From Phaeosaccion multiseriatum (taxonomy: Eukaryota; Ochrophyta, other classes), in the NCBI GenBank assembly GCA_965112735.1, contig OZ218950.1, forward strand, positions 5,456,001 through 5,520,000: a DNA stretch of 64,000 nt, read 5' to 3'. Every line of letters begins with the position of its first letter. The first letter of the stretch is position 1. The translations under genes were made by a program, and so were the position numbers. The notes under the pieces were generated by a model. It saw only the letters and a list, made by a program, of their open reading frames with translations, did no database searches and had not been told where the DNA came from. Below, in pieces: positions 33,960 to 45,900 of this stretch.

Positions 33960-35970
33960 GTCGAGTGTGTTCGGTCGAGTGTGTTCGAGAGAGACGAGAG
34001 GGTCATGGTGAGGAGGAGAGGGGACGCGTGCGCGATTGTAGAACCAAGAGTAGACCCCGAACCCCCCCCCCCCCCCTTTCTTCTTTCTTCCTTTTTACTA
34101 TTATCACTGGTGCGCTTTTTCACGGACGCGCGCAGGCTGAAGGCCTCAATAGAGGGTGGGGAGTTGGCTTCCGGTAGCCAACAGCAAGCTTCAGCGTGTA
34201 CCGCGACGGTGGTGGCAGACTTGGCTGGCATTGCTGTCAGAACTAGTAGGGCGGGAGAGGGCCCAGGGGGGGGGGGGAGGGGAAGTGGCCGGAAAGGCGA
34301 CGGGAAGAGAGACCAGCTAGCGGCCTCTGTCCACGCTGTCCCCGACGGGCTTTAAAGGTCCGTGTATACTTGGTTCCACCTTTCTCGCCACGCTGCTTTG
34401 GATAACTCAGGTTCTCCGTCCACATGGACCTCCATAACAGGTGTTTTCTTGTCGCTCACAGCGGCCCCCTTCTGTCCCTCTTTCCCTTGTTGTACAGGAT
34501 CTCTCCGCTTGTGTCTGAGGAATAGATGCAGAGCCCAATCAATGGTTTTCACCGATCGCTTAACAGGGTGAGTTATACACGACGACCAGGGTGGTCTCTT
34601 TGGAGGAGTGAATTTGGCTGGCAGGGGAGGGAGAAACTTCAGATTGGTTGGTTCTTCGACACTAACGCATCTTGTCCCGGCTTTCTTGCTCTTACATTCG
34701 TGTGCTCAGCTTTGGCCTATCTCTTTTTTTCTGCTTGAATAATTAACTTTTGCTGCCCTCCCCTCAAATTGTGATCACAATCCTCCTCCTTTCCCCCTCT
34801 CAACATATCCCACTAGGAAAGAGGCCATGGCGAGGACTTCCTCCACCAGTAGTAGCGTGGGGCTGGGAAGAAGCGTGCGAGCAGCTTGTTGCTGCTACGG
34901 GAGACAGTGGAGGAGTGCATTTAATGGACAAAATTAGCTTTGAGAATGAACATCTCGATCAGCAGAGCATAAGAAGCGCACCAAACCTGTGCATCGTCAC
35001 TGGGGAGGGCCTAGCGGTGTTGTGACCTCTTCTTATCCAGGTCGAATCCTCTCTTCCCCGACGTTCAACAAGGGCCAAAATAAAAAGGGGGGTGTAGGGC
35101 ACTTTGAGCGGCATACTCTGGCTTCGAAGCTCCGGCAAGGACACTCTGAGCATCTCAGCAGCTATTACACCATGCACTCCCTGGTCTTTCCCAATAGTTT
35201 CATCTCTGGTGCTCTGTAGCTCGCGCCAACTTTTGGAGCCCAAAATCGCGCCAAAAGACCATCATATTTCGTCGCTCAACTCTCTCCATACAGCTCCCGC
35301 AATCACACTTTAAGCTTCCCACCACCGATAATACTATGGAGGCCGTAGCTTCCCCGAAGCGCTTCGCCTGCGGTGCTCTGTAGCGTGTGTACGCCCCCCA
35401 AGTGCTCTGCTGGCCAAAATGCAATTCCAATTTGGGCGGCAGGGATCCAGTTTCAGTGTCAAGGTGCATCCCCTTGTTCGTAACGACCGAGTGAATTCGG
35501 GCAGAGAAACGTCCAGCCAAGGCAGCAGCACCAGGAGCAGCAGCAGCACTGACACCGTCGGGCTCCCACTCAGGTGTGCCTGCTGCTCAGCCACACTGCT
35601 AGGGAAGAGGGAACGGAGAGCAGAGAGCGAGAAACGCCGCGTTAATCAGCCTGAGAGAAACACATCGGGGGAAGGAGGAAGGGGGGGGGACTAGGACGAG
35701 GACGAAAGGCAGCAGGCGCTGTGGAGTGGTGAAGGGAGGGGGTGACTTCGGCTTCTTTTCGGCAGAAGCAGGGACGCGCGATGCGTTGAGTACTCACTGG
35801 ATTGGACTACCTACTTTGAAGCTACGGTGTGGGGAAAGGCAGAGGCGAGGGCAGGTCTTGGTCGCATGCCTAGAGGCATAGGAGGAATACTCCTTTCTGA
35901 AGCTGTGCACTTCGTGTGGAGGGCCTTGCGTGATACTTGTCAACCACCATAAGCCTTGTCGCGGGCAGCA
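33960..35970. other. unresolved intergenic region
   Basis: No family could be recognised. A C run lies at 34,062-34,076 and a G run at 34,267-34,279. Minus-strand frames with protein-like composition occur at 34,352-34,570, 34,959-35,243 ('KDQGVHGVIAAEMLRVSLPE') and 35,334-35,594 ('SVLLLLLVLLPWLDVSLPEF'). They might be exons of one unidentified minus-strand gene, but I could not connect them. 'gctacagagcac' occurs twice on the minus strand (about 35,210 and 35,370). Confidence 0.4.
34352..34570 (-). CDS. possible terminal exon of an unidentified gene
   Basis: After a potential acceptor ('ctgttaag|cg') an open frame reads 'VKTIDWALHLFLRHKRRDP...', continues through a Lys/Glu-rich stretch to 'KTPVMEVHVDGEPELSK', and ends 'WRERWNQVYTDL' and stop. 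Charge pattern and lack of low complexity suggest real coding sequence, but no homologue is recognised and upstream exons are not established. Confidence 0.3.
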   Translation of the reverse strand, partial: HPVKRSVKTIDWALHLFLRHKRRDPVQQGKEGQKGAAVSDKKTPVMEVHVDGEPELSKAAWRERWNQVYTDL

Positions 35971-36309
35971 ATGGGGTGTGTTGGGTCGTCAATGTCGGCG
36001 GAGGAGAAGGAGGAGAACCGACGGTCGAAGGAGGTACGTGCAACTTCACCACTCGCGTGGATGTGCTTCCATGACGCACATCTGAGGATACCCTCGACTG
36101 GTTCTTGGTGATGCAGGTGGATGATGCAAACAAGGCAGCCGCCGCGAAGGAGGCGGAGAAGATCAAACTGCTCCTTCTAGGAGCCGGAGAGTCTGGCAAG
36201 TCTACCATCTTTAAGCAAATGAAGGTAAGAGCACAGCAGTGAACTTGCATACATATACTGTATTCGACACCGCTTTGACACCGTGACTTCTCTCCTCCCT
36301 GCTTTCGCT

Positions 36310-36355
<46 letters not shown>

Positions 36356-37633
36356 AACACACGTGTTGGCAGATCCTCTATGGCGTGGTTTCTGAAATGG
36401 AGAAACAACAAACCACTCCAGTGGTGTATAATAACACCATAGTCTCGATGAAGGTGTTAACGGATCAGGTGACTGCATTCGGCCTGGAGGACATGGTGCA
36501 GGCGAAGGATGCTCTGGAGAAAGTGAGGGCTTGCGAGGACGGGGACGCAATAGACATGGTGCTGGGCACTGCGCTCAAGGTGAGAGGCAAACTAATGAGG
36601 ATTTGCTGGTGCGACACAATGGTCTGTCTTACAAGCGCTCCCACTTGTTGTTGTCTTGTCCTCCTGCCGTCCCTCTGACCACCTTGCGTTCATAAAGTCT
36701 CTCTGGGAAGACCCAGGGATGCAAGCAGTATGGGAGCGGCGCTCAGAATTCCAAATCGTCGAGTCTGTGAAGTTTTACTTCAACGAGCTCGACCGCATCA
36801 TGCAGGACGACTTTGTCGCCAACCAGCAAGATGTACTTTACGCTCGCGTAAGAACTTCAGGTATCGTGACGGAGCGATACGAGATAGACGGGTCCATTTT
36901 CGAAATGTACGATGTGGGTGGGCAGAGAAACGAACGAAAGAAGTGGATTCACTGCTTCGACGACGTGACTGCGGTCATCTTCGTGGCCGCGCTGAGCGAG
37001 TTTGATCAGACTCTGTTCGAGGATGCCTCAACCAATAGGTGAGCTGAGTTTAGGTGTTGGTCCATGGAGCCAACACCTACTACGTACGTACATACGTACG
37101 TACCTACACACTCTCTCTTTGCAACTAACTGGCAAACGCCCGCTGTGCTTTGACTCTTGCTTGCCGCAGAATGATCGAGGCCATCGACCTCTTCAGCGAA
37201 ATTTGCAACAACCGATATTTCGCGGACTCGTCAATGATTCTCTTCCTCAACAAAAAGGATTTGTTTCAAGAAAAGATTTTGAAGGTGCAAATCCAAGGCG
37301 TAGAGTCCTTCAATGACTACGCAGGGACGCCCAATGACTATGATGAAGGAGTGGAGTACTTTTTGCAACACTTCTTAAAAGTCAACCAAAACCAGGTGAA
37401 TGCACCATTCAAAAATCGGCCGGCGGGGGCGCTAGTTGCCTCGAGATCTGGTCTGCACCACGCACCTCACAACCTCTAACCTTTTGCCCTTCCTTCTTGT
37501 GCTTGTTCCTCAGGAGCGTGAGATATATTTTCACATTACATGCGCGACGGACACGGAGAATGTAAATTTTGTGTTCAACAGCTGCAAAGATGTCATTTTA
37601 CGCAACAATTTGAAGGACAGCGGCTTTGTATGA
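35971..37633 (+). CDS. heterotrimeric G-protein alpha subunit
   Basis: Membrane-anchored GTPase that relays receptor signals. Six exons (35971-36033, 36117-36224, 36373-36579, 36698-37038, 37170-37395, 37514-37633) give 354 residues, exactly the animal Gi/Go length. The N-terminus 'MGCVGSS' supplies Gly2 for myristoylation and Cys3 for palmitoylation. GTPase motifs: GAGESGKS (P-loop), catalytic Arg in '[10 protein letters not shown]', [12 protein letters not shown] with the catalytic Gln, FLNKKDLF and TCATDTENV. The C-terminal tail 'NNLKDSGFV' has Ser where Gi-type subunits have the pertussis-toxin-modified Cys. It is convergent with the SET-domain gene, with 7 bp between stop codons. Intron 2 holds a CA microsatellite. 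Confidence 0.97.
36313..36354. repeat. (CA)n microsatellite in a G-alpha intron
   Basis: About 21 CA units just upstream of the 3' splice site of intron 2. Likely length-polymorphic. Confidence 0.95.
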
Positions 37634-37640
37634 AACGGCC

Positions 37641-39017
37641 CTACAGGCCCTCCAAACACTTTGGGCACGAGCAAACTCGCGTGGCGCCTTCTTGGTAAGG
37701 CAGGTAGTCTTTGAGAGCTGCCTGCCTCTCATCAAACGAAGCGTCCTTATCAATATAGCTTTGAAAAACCTCCTCGCCTTCATCCATGTCGCACAGCGCA
37801 AGAGCTTCTGCCCGCAGGGGCTGGCCCTCCGCATCCCCTCCCACGTACACGATTTCTGTATTAGGAGTGCACGAGTGGTTCATACAGCATATATACGAGA
37901 AGAGCGCTGTTCCATCGAGAGGAGCGAAGAGGGCAGCATCAGAGGCGCCATCTTGCCCTCCTCCACATCTATCCAACACTTCCAAGAGTGAGGAAGAGTC
38001 GTCTGTGCCTGCTTGGCAGCAGCCGCCGCTGCACTCCACATCACTAGTCGTATCGTCCTCATCATCCTCATCAGCAGCCAATTTCCTGACAAGCTCCTCC
38101 ACGCGAGCGTGCTTCCCATCCACGAATCGCCCGTCCTCCAACGCGTCACGCAGGGTGGCTATCAGAGGAGACGCACGCCGTATTCCGACATTGTTCTGTT
38201 CGAAGGTCCCCACGATTCGCCCCACTCTTTCAGCAGTAAAGAGAGGCCTCAGCCCGGAACAAGGGTTGAGAGCGTCAATCAGCAGCGAGGTGAACTCTTC
38301 ACATAGCCCCTGGAGCGTCTGTCCCAGCTCCTCGTCTCCGTGTGTTGCTATACACCACCACGGCTCCTGGACAAAGTCTGCGTACGGAGCCCACGCGGAG
38401 TCCAGATTCCCATCGTTCCTCCTGTACGTCGCTGCGACAGTTGCAACAACTTCGGCAACAAGGAGGAATATCTCATTGCGCTGGGCAGCGAATATCCTGA
38501 GCTCTATCAGAGGGTGGCCCTTTGCATCCTCCTCGCTGATGGGTCCAACGCAGAGGCTGGAGTGGCAGCGCTCGAAATGCTCCTCCAGACACTGTATACT
38601 GCAGTACACCTCCCCGCACTCCTGCTTGCAGGGATACAAGCTCGAATACTGGAAGCAACCCTGCTGTTGACGACGAGAAATGGCAAGTTACAGACGGAAC
38701 CGAGACTGCTCCACCAGGCCAAAGGAAGGAACCCAACTGACCTGCGCGTCCTCTCCTCCTCCCCCTTCCCGACTAATATGCTCCTGCAGCACAGCAAACC
38801 GATCCCCACAAAGAAGAAGGTCCAGCTGTAGCTCCACGCTCCCGACCATTCGTAGGCAATTGCGACACACCATCACATCGTGCATATTTGCTAGGCTTTG
38901 CATCGCCACCAGCGGCCGCTCTAGCAGCACAGTCTCGCCCTTCTTCAGCTGTGTAGTCGCCATGAGCCCTCTGCCCATGGCTTCAGTGTTGGCAACACGC
39001 ACCCTAGCGTCTTCCAT
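37641..39017 (-). CDS. SET-domain protein, SMYD5/ATXR2-like
   Basis: Putative protein-lysine methyltransferase. Two exons (38742-39017 and 37641-38663) give about 432 residues. The SET domain is split by a zinc-binding insert, as in SMYD proteins. The first half 'AMGRGLMATTQLKKGETVLLE' is followed by Cys pairs (CRNC; CKQECGEVYCSIQC; CH) and a helical region with 'VGRIVGTFEQNNVGI', similar to ATXR2/SMYD5. The core is 'CCMNHSCTPNTEIVYV' (NHSCxPN motif), then 'GEEVFQSYID' and the post-SET cluster 'CSCPKCL'. An acidic insert 'DEDDEDD' lies around residue 285. The exon 2 acceptor could be three bases further on, removing one Gln. The methylation target is unknown. Confidence 0.88.
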
Positions 39018-39981
39018 GGGGGGCCGCCTTTTTTTTCTTTACTCTTTGTTGCCTAGAGACACAGAGTGGATGGTGTCAGGACTAAAACATTCTGTAACTG
39101 TTAAGATCTTCCCAATACTGAAGTTTCTTGACGGTTTCCCCGACAAGCCGCTTGTTAGACAAGCTCGGTCATTCATTTCTCATGGTTCGGCTCCTCCAAC
39201 CAGGAAGGCGAACCTGTAGTCTTTTCACCTTTACTTTCTTTCCTCCGGGGGGGGGGGGGGGGTTAGGTCGAGTCTAGCCCGGGGTTAGGGGTCGGGACTC
39301 CCGCAGCCGTTACAGCGGTGCCGGTAATGCTAGGGTGTGTGGTCCCGCCAAGTGCTGAGGCAAGGAAAGCACAAATCACTATTTCCTTTACTTTTCTCTA
39401 AACCCATGCCCCTTTAAATTAATGAAGTACCCTTGGATTCACGTGTTGTTCCCCGCCCCATCGGCGTCGAGTTACTTCGAGGAATATGATTTAACCTTGC
39501 AAAGGAGAGAGAGAGAGAGACAGAAAGTAAGAAGCAGCACGGTACGCGCTTCAACCCAGCACACTTCGCACGATGACAGGGTACTTGGAAGCCGAATTTC
39601 TACTCACATCATATTCTTGAGCGTCCGCGTTTCGAAAAATCCGTAATCCAGCAAGGTGCAAGAGAGGAGAGTAGCGTTAGCGTGAGGCTAAGAGGGGCGC
39701 TCTTCAGGGTGGCTTGCTGTCATTCACTCACTCGCCCACCAGCCACTCACGGTGTCTTGGGTCCAAACTCACTCCCTCTCTCCCTCATTTCTATCACACA
39801 GTGACTCACTCCCTAACTCACTCACTCACTCACTCACTCACCTTCGCAGCCGGCTGCCAAGGGATCCATGTCACACTCCGTTGGCCTACAGATGTTGCGA
39901 ACGGGCGGTTGGTTAGTGCTCAGTTTTGCGGGATTCGGTTTTATACTCAATGCAGCGGACTAGGGGGACGGAGGGGGGTAC
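39018..39981. other. intergenic region without a recognised gene
   Basis: It contains a G run (39,247-39,262) and a (CTCA)n tract at about 39,811-39,842. No conserved ORF was seen. It presumably holds the SET gene's 5' region and the 3' UTR of the lumen protein. Confidence 0.6.
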
Positions 39982-40873
39982 TCACGGCTTGAAGCGCATT
40001 CCTCCCGGATAGCTGACGGCCTTGAGACCTTGAAAGTCCAGCTTCTTGTCCCCAAAGTTTTGCTTCGGCGGCACAGCTGCCACAAACTGAAAAGAAACCT
40101 TGCTCTTGCCTGGAGGAATGATAGGGACCTGGGCAAACTGACCGGCGTCCGTATTGCCGTCCGGGTTATTTGCAACCACTGATTCGCTATTCTCATCGTA
40201 CACAAAGCCGTACACTGCCGCGTCTATGATGTCCTTCTTCTCTGGGCTTTCCGCGTCAACAGTGACCTGAGATAGCCACAACAAGGGCAAATCAGGTCAG
40301 TGCCGCCATCGACAAGACATTCAGAAACACACAAGCGGTATTCGTACGTACCTTTACGCACACTGGCCGCAGTCCTGCTCCAGCCTTTACCCCAGGCACC
40401 TCTTGCTTCGGCGGGCATTGCACCTCTTCATAGGTAGGGTTCTTTAGCAGTACTCGAATCGGGCCAAACGCCTCTGCAGGTCCTCCTGCACCAACGACGC
40501 CCAGCGCTACCGTCAAGCCTGATCATAACAGCAGACAAGACGAAATCAACGTGAGAGGAAGTGCGAATATAGGCACGTCTCTGACGCCATCACAGAGCAC
40601 ACCACGCAGCAGCTACTCCACGCACCACCGCGCTGTTCATGAATACCCACCTGCTGCTGCCGAAATGACGTCTCTGCGGGTCACACCCTCGTTCTCCTGC
40701 TTAGCAGCGGCCAGCTCTGTGCGCGTGGAGGTTGTCTTAGTGCTGCTGCTGCTGCTCCTCCTGTTGCTGTTGCCGATGCTGCTGCAGGTGTTGGGGACGA
40801 AGGCGACCACAGGAGAGTTGGCGCAGAATACGAAAGCCAAGAGAGAGACGAGGCGGATGAGTCCTCTCCCCAT
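39982..40873 (-). CDS. predicted plastid (thylakoid-lumen type) protein of unknown function
   Basis: Three exons (40651-40873, 40352-40518, 39982-40266) give 224 residues. The N-terminus has a signal peptide 'LIRLVSLLAFVFC...VVAF|VP' with Phe at the junction, then a Ser/Thr-rich transit-like stretch, then a twin-Arg segment 'VTRRDVISAAAGLTVALGVV...AEA|F' that looks like a Tat lumen-targeting signal. The mature part of about 130 residues starts 'FGPIRVLLKNPTYEEVQCPP', has two Cys (CPP, PVCVKV), and ends 'DFQGLKAVSYPGGMRFKP'. It is not a clear match to PsbO, PsbP, PsbQ or PsbU. The start is the Met that begins the hydrophobic segment; an in-frame upstream Met would hide it. Confidence 0.75.
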
Positions 40874-41059
40874 GTCTTTCGCGTTTGAAACGCGCAATCT
40901 AGAGTCAGCTCGCACGCGCATATTGCAATCAATCATCAGCAGCTCACAGGCAGATCGGGAGTCAGAAGGAGTGTTGGTGGTACGACGCTGCCGTCTGTTG
41001 TTACTGACTTATGGCCCGGCCTTCCAACTTTTCTCAACTCCCGCCCTATTTTTATATAG
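40874..41059. promoter_or_regulatory. bidirectional promoter between lumen protein and kinase
   Basis: 186 bp separate the divergent starts. 'tatttttatata' lies immediately before the kinase ATG, too close to be a normal TATA box, so it may be 5' UTR. Confidence 0.4.
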
Positions 41060-42801
41060 ATGGAAAACAAGCAGCCGGGGAAGAGGGATTGGGAGCTGCT
41101 GGAAGAGATCGGGAGGGGCTCCTTTGGGTCGGTGTACTGTGCTCGAAATGTGTCGTCCAAGAAGCTCGCGGCCATCAAGTTGATCAACTTGGAAGCTTCT
41201 GAGGAAGAGATTGACGACATCCAAGCTGAAGTCAAGGTACTTCAGGAGAGCAGCTGCCCGCAGCTTACTCAGTATTTCTGCTCCTTCTTGGTGGAGAGCA
41301 CGTTATGGATTGTAATGGAGTATTTGGAAGGGGGTTCGCTCCAGGATATCATGCGGGCTTCGACAAAGGGGCACTTTGATGAGGCGACGATTGCTTGGAC
41401 GATGCGGGAGATGCTCCTGGGGCTCGATTATCTGCATCGGGGCCGGAAGATCCACCGTGATGTCAAGGCAGGGAACATTCTCGCGGCGCTGGACGGCTCT
41501 CTGCGGCTGTCTGATTTCGGTGTGGCTGCTCAACTCACGTCTACTTGGGATAAGAGGAAGACCTTCGTGGGGAGCCCCTATTGGATGGCCCCGGAGGTCA
41601 TTGCTGAGACTGAGTACGATAGTAAGGCCGACGTTTGGAGTCTTGGAGTCACGGCTATTGAATTGGCCACAGGCTATCCTCCTCTTTCAGATCTGAAGCC
41701 GATGAAGGTATAAAGAACTCTGGAGACTCTTGGGGAGGGGCCCGGCCTGGCGGGGATACCTCTTGCAACGCAGGCTCTATTAACTGCTTCCTGCTCTCGT
41801 CTCTCTTGTTTTCTTAGGCTGTATTGCTCATCCCGCATGGTCCTTCCCCGACATTGCCAGCTGCGGGGTCTTGGGGGAAGAAATTCCGGTCGTTCTTGGA
41901 ATGCTGCCTATTCAAGGATCCTTCAAAAAGGCTGCCGGCGAGTGAGCTTCTCAAACATCCCTTTGTGAAGGGTGCAACGAAAGCAAGTACAACAATACGG
42001 TAAGTAGTGCGATGGCAAGGATGAAATGTGATGCCCCTCTCCCTCCCTCGCCAACACCTCGCATGCAACCCTTTTGCCCGTATATCTCACAGAGAGATGA
42101 TCAAGGCACAGAGGCAAAGGAAGCGGTCTGAGCCCCCTCCTCCTCCTGTTACTGCTGCTATCGACCAAGTAGGGGTAGAAGGCTCCACGCTTTCACGACA
42201 CGCTTCCAAGCTGAGCCATCGCAGCCAGCGTGTGAGCGACGACGGGTGGGATTTTGACACTGGGACCGAGCGAAAGGCATGCACGGCTATTGCAGCCCCC
42301 CCCTCTCCTCTAGTACTTGTAGAAGTACAGGACGTGCCAGTTGGGTCCTCACACGTCGGTACGCCCTCTGCTGCCCCAGGGACGCCCTTGTCTGATGCGA
42401 AAGATGAGGGAGGCCCTCCCCCACCGGCATGCGCGAAGACGAGCTCAGCTGGGGGGGGGGGCACGGTCAGGGCTGCTGACAGGAGTCGATTGCAGGCTCG
42501 TGAGCAGTCTGCAGATAGCACTTGCGATGGAGCCTGCAGACACACGGGGCAACAGACTGCGAATTGTGCGCCGCAGCCAGAGCAACATAGCCCGACTCCG
42601 AAAGAGGAAGAACAAGGGGAGTTTTCGGTCGCCTTCCGTACGCGAATAGAGCCTGCCCTCACGAAGCTGTGGTACGCAACAGAAGATGGGTCAAAGGATA
42701 GAGGCGCTGTCGAGGACGTGGCCCTTGCCTTGGAGAGGATGGATAGATGCAAGACGGGCCAGTTCACGAGCCTTTTTCTGGCGTCCCTTGCCCCTTTGTA
42801 A
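41060..42801 (+). CDS. STE20/germinal-centre-kinase-like protein kinase
   Basis: Serine/threonine kinase of the MST/GCK type. Three exons (41060-41707, 41818-41999, 42093-42801) give 512 residues. The catalytic domain spans about residues 10-275: IGRGSFGSV loop, AAIKLINLE (Lys), HRDVKAGN loop, SDFGVAAQL, and the STE20-type activation segment 'FVGSPYWMAPEVI', then 'KADVWSLGVTAIELA' and 'LLKHPFV'. The C-terminal 235 residues are Pro/Ser/Ala-rich and probably disordered, except for the last 60 ('FRTRIEPALTKLWYATEDG'), which look folded and helical. No SARAH or PBD domain was seen. Convergent with the CFAP44-like gene. Confidence 0.92.
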
Positions 42802-42947
42802 CAAACACACCGCACTTTTCTCCAAAACAGAACAGATCATGTTTATTCTTTAGACTGTGTAGCTTAGGGGCGGGAAGGGTGACCAACATCGAATTGAATG
42901 CCCCGAGAGGTGGGGCCGGCTTTGCGCAGTTCCGCATCGGGACGGCT

Positions 42948-45900
42948 CTATGCGAAACTCACTTCGTCCGGACTGGTGTGCGCACGCATCCTTGCCGCGT
43001 GTGTGAAGCTGGGGAAGGTACGCTGTATGTAGGGGAAGGCAAAAGATGACAGCAAGAAGCGCGAGAGGCAGGAGTGGGGGGGTCCGGATCAAGGAGGTCT
43101 CTGGGTAAGTCGCATTGCGTGCATTGCGGAAGACGGGCAAGACTATAGCCACCCCTCCTCTCTGCGCCCGCCCCTGTTTCTTGTTCGTATAACACACCTG
43201 CCGCAGCCTGTCCAGCTCTTGCCTCAGCCCCTCGATTTCGTCGGTCTGCGCGCGAGCGAGGTCGACGAGCTTCCTTCTCATTGTGATGCTCTTCATACGC
43301 GTGACCGCTTGCTGGGCAGGCGTTATCTCGCCCCCGGTGGCGTCCATGCGGCTCCTCCAAATGGCGTCGCGCACCTCAACGCTCTTCTTCAGCTCAGCCA
43401 TCTGCTCCGCCACGCCCTTGTTCTCGGTGAGGCGGTCTCGCAGTTGCGTCTTCAAGATGCTGTTGGTCGCGTCCATCCCTCTCAGCTTCTCGGCATGTTT
43501 CCTGCGGAGGGGAGGGAGCCCAGCAGCCCAATAAGATTGTAAATAGACGGTATGAAGACATCAATGGGCTGAATACAGACTAACCTCGCCATCATTTCGA
43601 GACGCTGGTCAGTCTTCATCGCAAGCTCGCGGTCCTTCGCAGTCGTGTCTCCCTTGATGACCGCCTGAAGCTTCTTCGTCACGCGCAGGAGGTGCAGATC
43701 TGTGTAGTGCTCTTCCAGGTCGTGCACCTAACGCGAGGGACGAGGGATACAAACAAATAAAAGTCAAGCTGGGGCCGTCGAAACGAGACACGCTGGGGCA
43801 AAGAGCAAATGAAATAACTCACCTGCAGTTCCGCATACTTCTTATCCCACTGAAGCATGTTGATGCTCTTGCGGAAGTCCTTGATGCGCTGCAGCACGCG
43901 CACCTTGTCGGTCCCTAGCCTCTTGATCTCCTCGTTAATAGATCCTACGAAGGCCACAGGCAGGAGCACGGCGTCGCTATAGTCGGTGGCCAGCGGCCCC
44001 GTCTCGACCTCGTCCTGCCCTTGCTTCAGTTTGACTATGGTCTCCAGGTTACGCTCGGAAAGGGCTGTGATGGAGTTGCCAGGCAGCGATGACGGTTGGT
44101 GTAGTCAGCGAATCAATAAACAAGAGCACTTAGTACAAAAGGCTTTCATACCTGCACGGCTGATGATGCCGGCTCGCCTGCGCCCCACCGCTGCGATTTG
44201 CTCGTGCACCAGGTCCACCTCCTTCTGCAGCGCGTCGAGCTGGCGCTTCATGTCGCTGAGGCTCCTCTGCTTCTTGCGGATCTCCAGCTCTTTCCGAATC
44301 TGCCGTGTGAGAACAATACAGTGGAAGCGCGAAGCAAACGGACGGCATCACGCGTGTCAGCCACTGCGCACATCGCCAACGGATCGCATGATAGTAGAAC
44401 GGCCTTGTGCCCACACTTGCTTCCTTGCTTCCTTGCTTCCTTGCTTGCTTGCTTGCCTCACCTTGGCCGATCTCAGCTCCAGCAACTTGTTCCACACTTG
44501 ATCCTCCACCTCGAAGCCCGGGTACTCGAGGTCCTGCACCGGCGCGCTGCCCATGGAATCGATAGAGGCTTGCTTCTCCAGCTGAATGTCAACCTCTCCG
44601 AAGGGATCCGTGTCCGCCACCATCGCCTTCTTCTCCCTCTGAATGGCCTGTTTCATGGCCTCCTGCAAAGGCCCCATGCCTCCATACGATGCGTTGCTTG
44701 CTCCTCCGCTGGACATCCGACTGCTACGCTTACGCCTTGAATACCCCATACCTATTCATGAGACAGAAATAAGCAAACAGCGATCGATTCATGGGTGTGC
44801 AAAACCAAGTGAGGTTGGCTTGTGGCACGCGTCTCTCCAGTGTGAGAGGGAGAGCAGGGCGAAGCGCGGAAACCCCCTTCCCTTGCTCATATTCCTAGTC
44901 TATGCTCACCTGCACTCTCGCGCATGGAGCTGTGCTTCATGCCAGACCTCTGATAGCTTGTCTGTGCGCTGCTCATCCCATTGACGCTCCCTCGCCTCCC
45001 GCTGCTGCCGTTCATGCTAAAGCCGGAGCTCTCCCTGAGCTTGTAGAGCTGCACGAGCTGTGCCATGAGCTCTGCCATGTCGATGGGGTTGCTGGAGGCC
45101 TCTTGGATGTCCTTCTTGAAGGTCCGCTCGAGTGTGCGGTCCTCGGTGTACAGCTGCTCAATCTCGTCGCGCACGCTGTCCACGTGGCGTCGGAAAGCTT
45201 CCATGCTGTGTGGTGCGTGCGTGACATTTGGGGCCACACATGGTCAACAAAGCACCATGAATGATGACACGAGCTTCGGCACCCCGTGTAGTGTTTGATT
45301 CACTGCACCGCCCCCTCTCCCCTTCCTTCTGTGTCCAGTCTCACCGTTGGGTCATGAGCGCCTTCTTCCCCGCCAGTCCTTCGAGTGTCTTATCAAGCTT
45401 CTCGATGGTGACGTCGCCGTCCTCTCGCTCCACGATGCTCACAGCGAGGCGGCAGATCAAGAGCTCCTGCGCGGCAATCGCGGCCTGCACGTGCATGCGC
45501 ATGTCTGCCATTTCCTTCACCTGCGGCGGTACGGCGGGGTAGAGGAACGACAGCATAGGGGGTGGGTAATACATCAACATTTGGGCTAAGTAGGACAGGT
45601 CCCTGCACTCGGCTTGCTCTCCTCGTACCTTGTCGTCGAACATCCGAACCTGGTCCGCTACCTCCACTGTGAGCTTCTTGAACTCGAGCTCGAGGGCCTT
45701 GCGGTACTTGACCTGCTCCTCCTCGATACTCTTGAGCGCAGCCTCGTACTCCTCCGCAACTTTCCTCTGTTTCGCAAGACAGCAGAGGGAAGGGACACAT
45801 GAGCGGATGAATACGCGGGCGCTTCGTGCTCAGCTTCCAATCACCTCGGGACAAAATCCTGCCCTCCCTCACAACGGCGCGTCGTACCACCACGTGCCTG

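Noticed and set aside
42850-43476. Reading 42,850-43,476 as one continuous exon
   Set aside because: A donor at CAG|gtgtgtt (43,197) and an acceptor at 43,023 give 'LRQ-RTFPSF', the expected family C-terminus. Reading through gives unrelated sequence.
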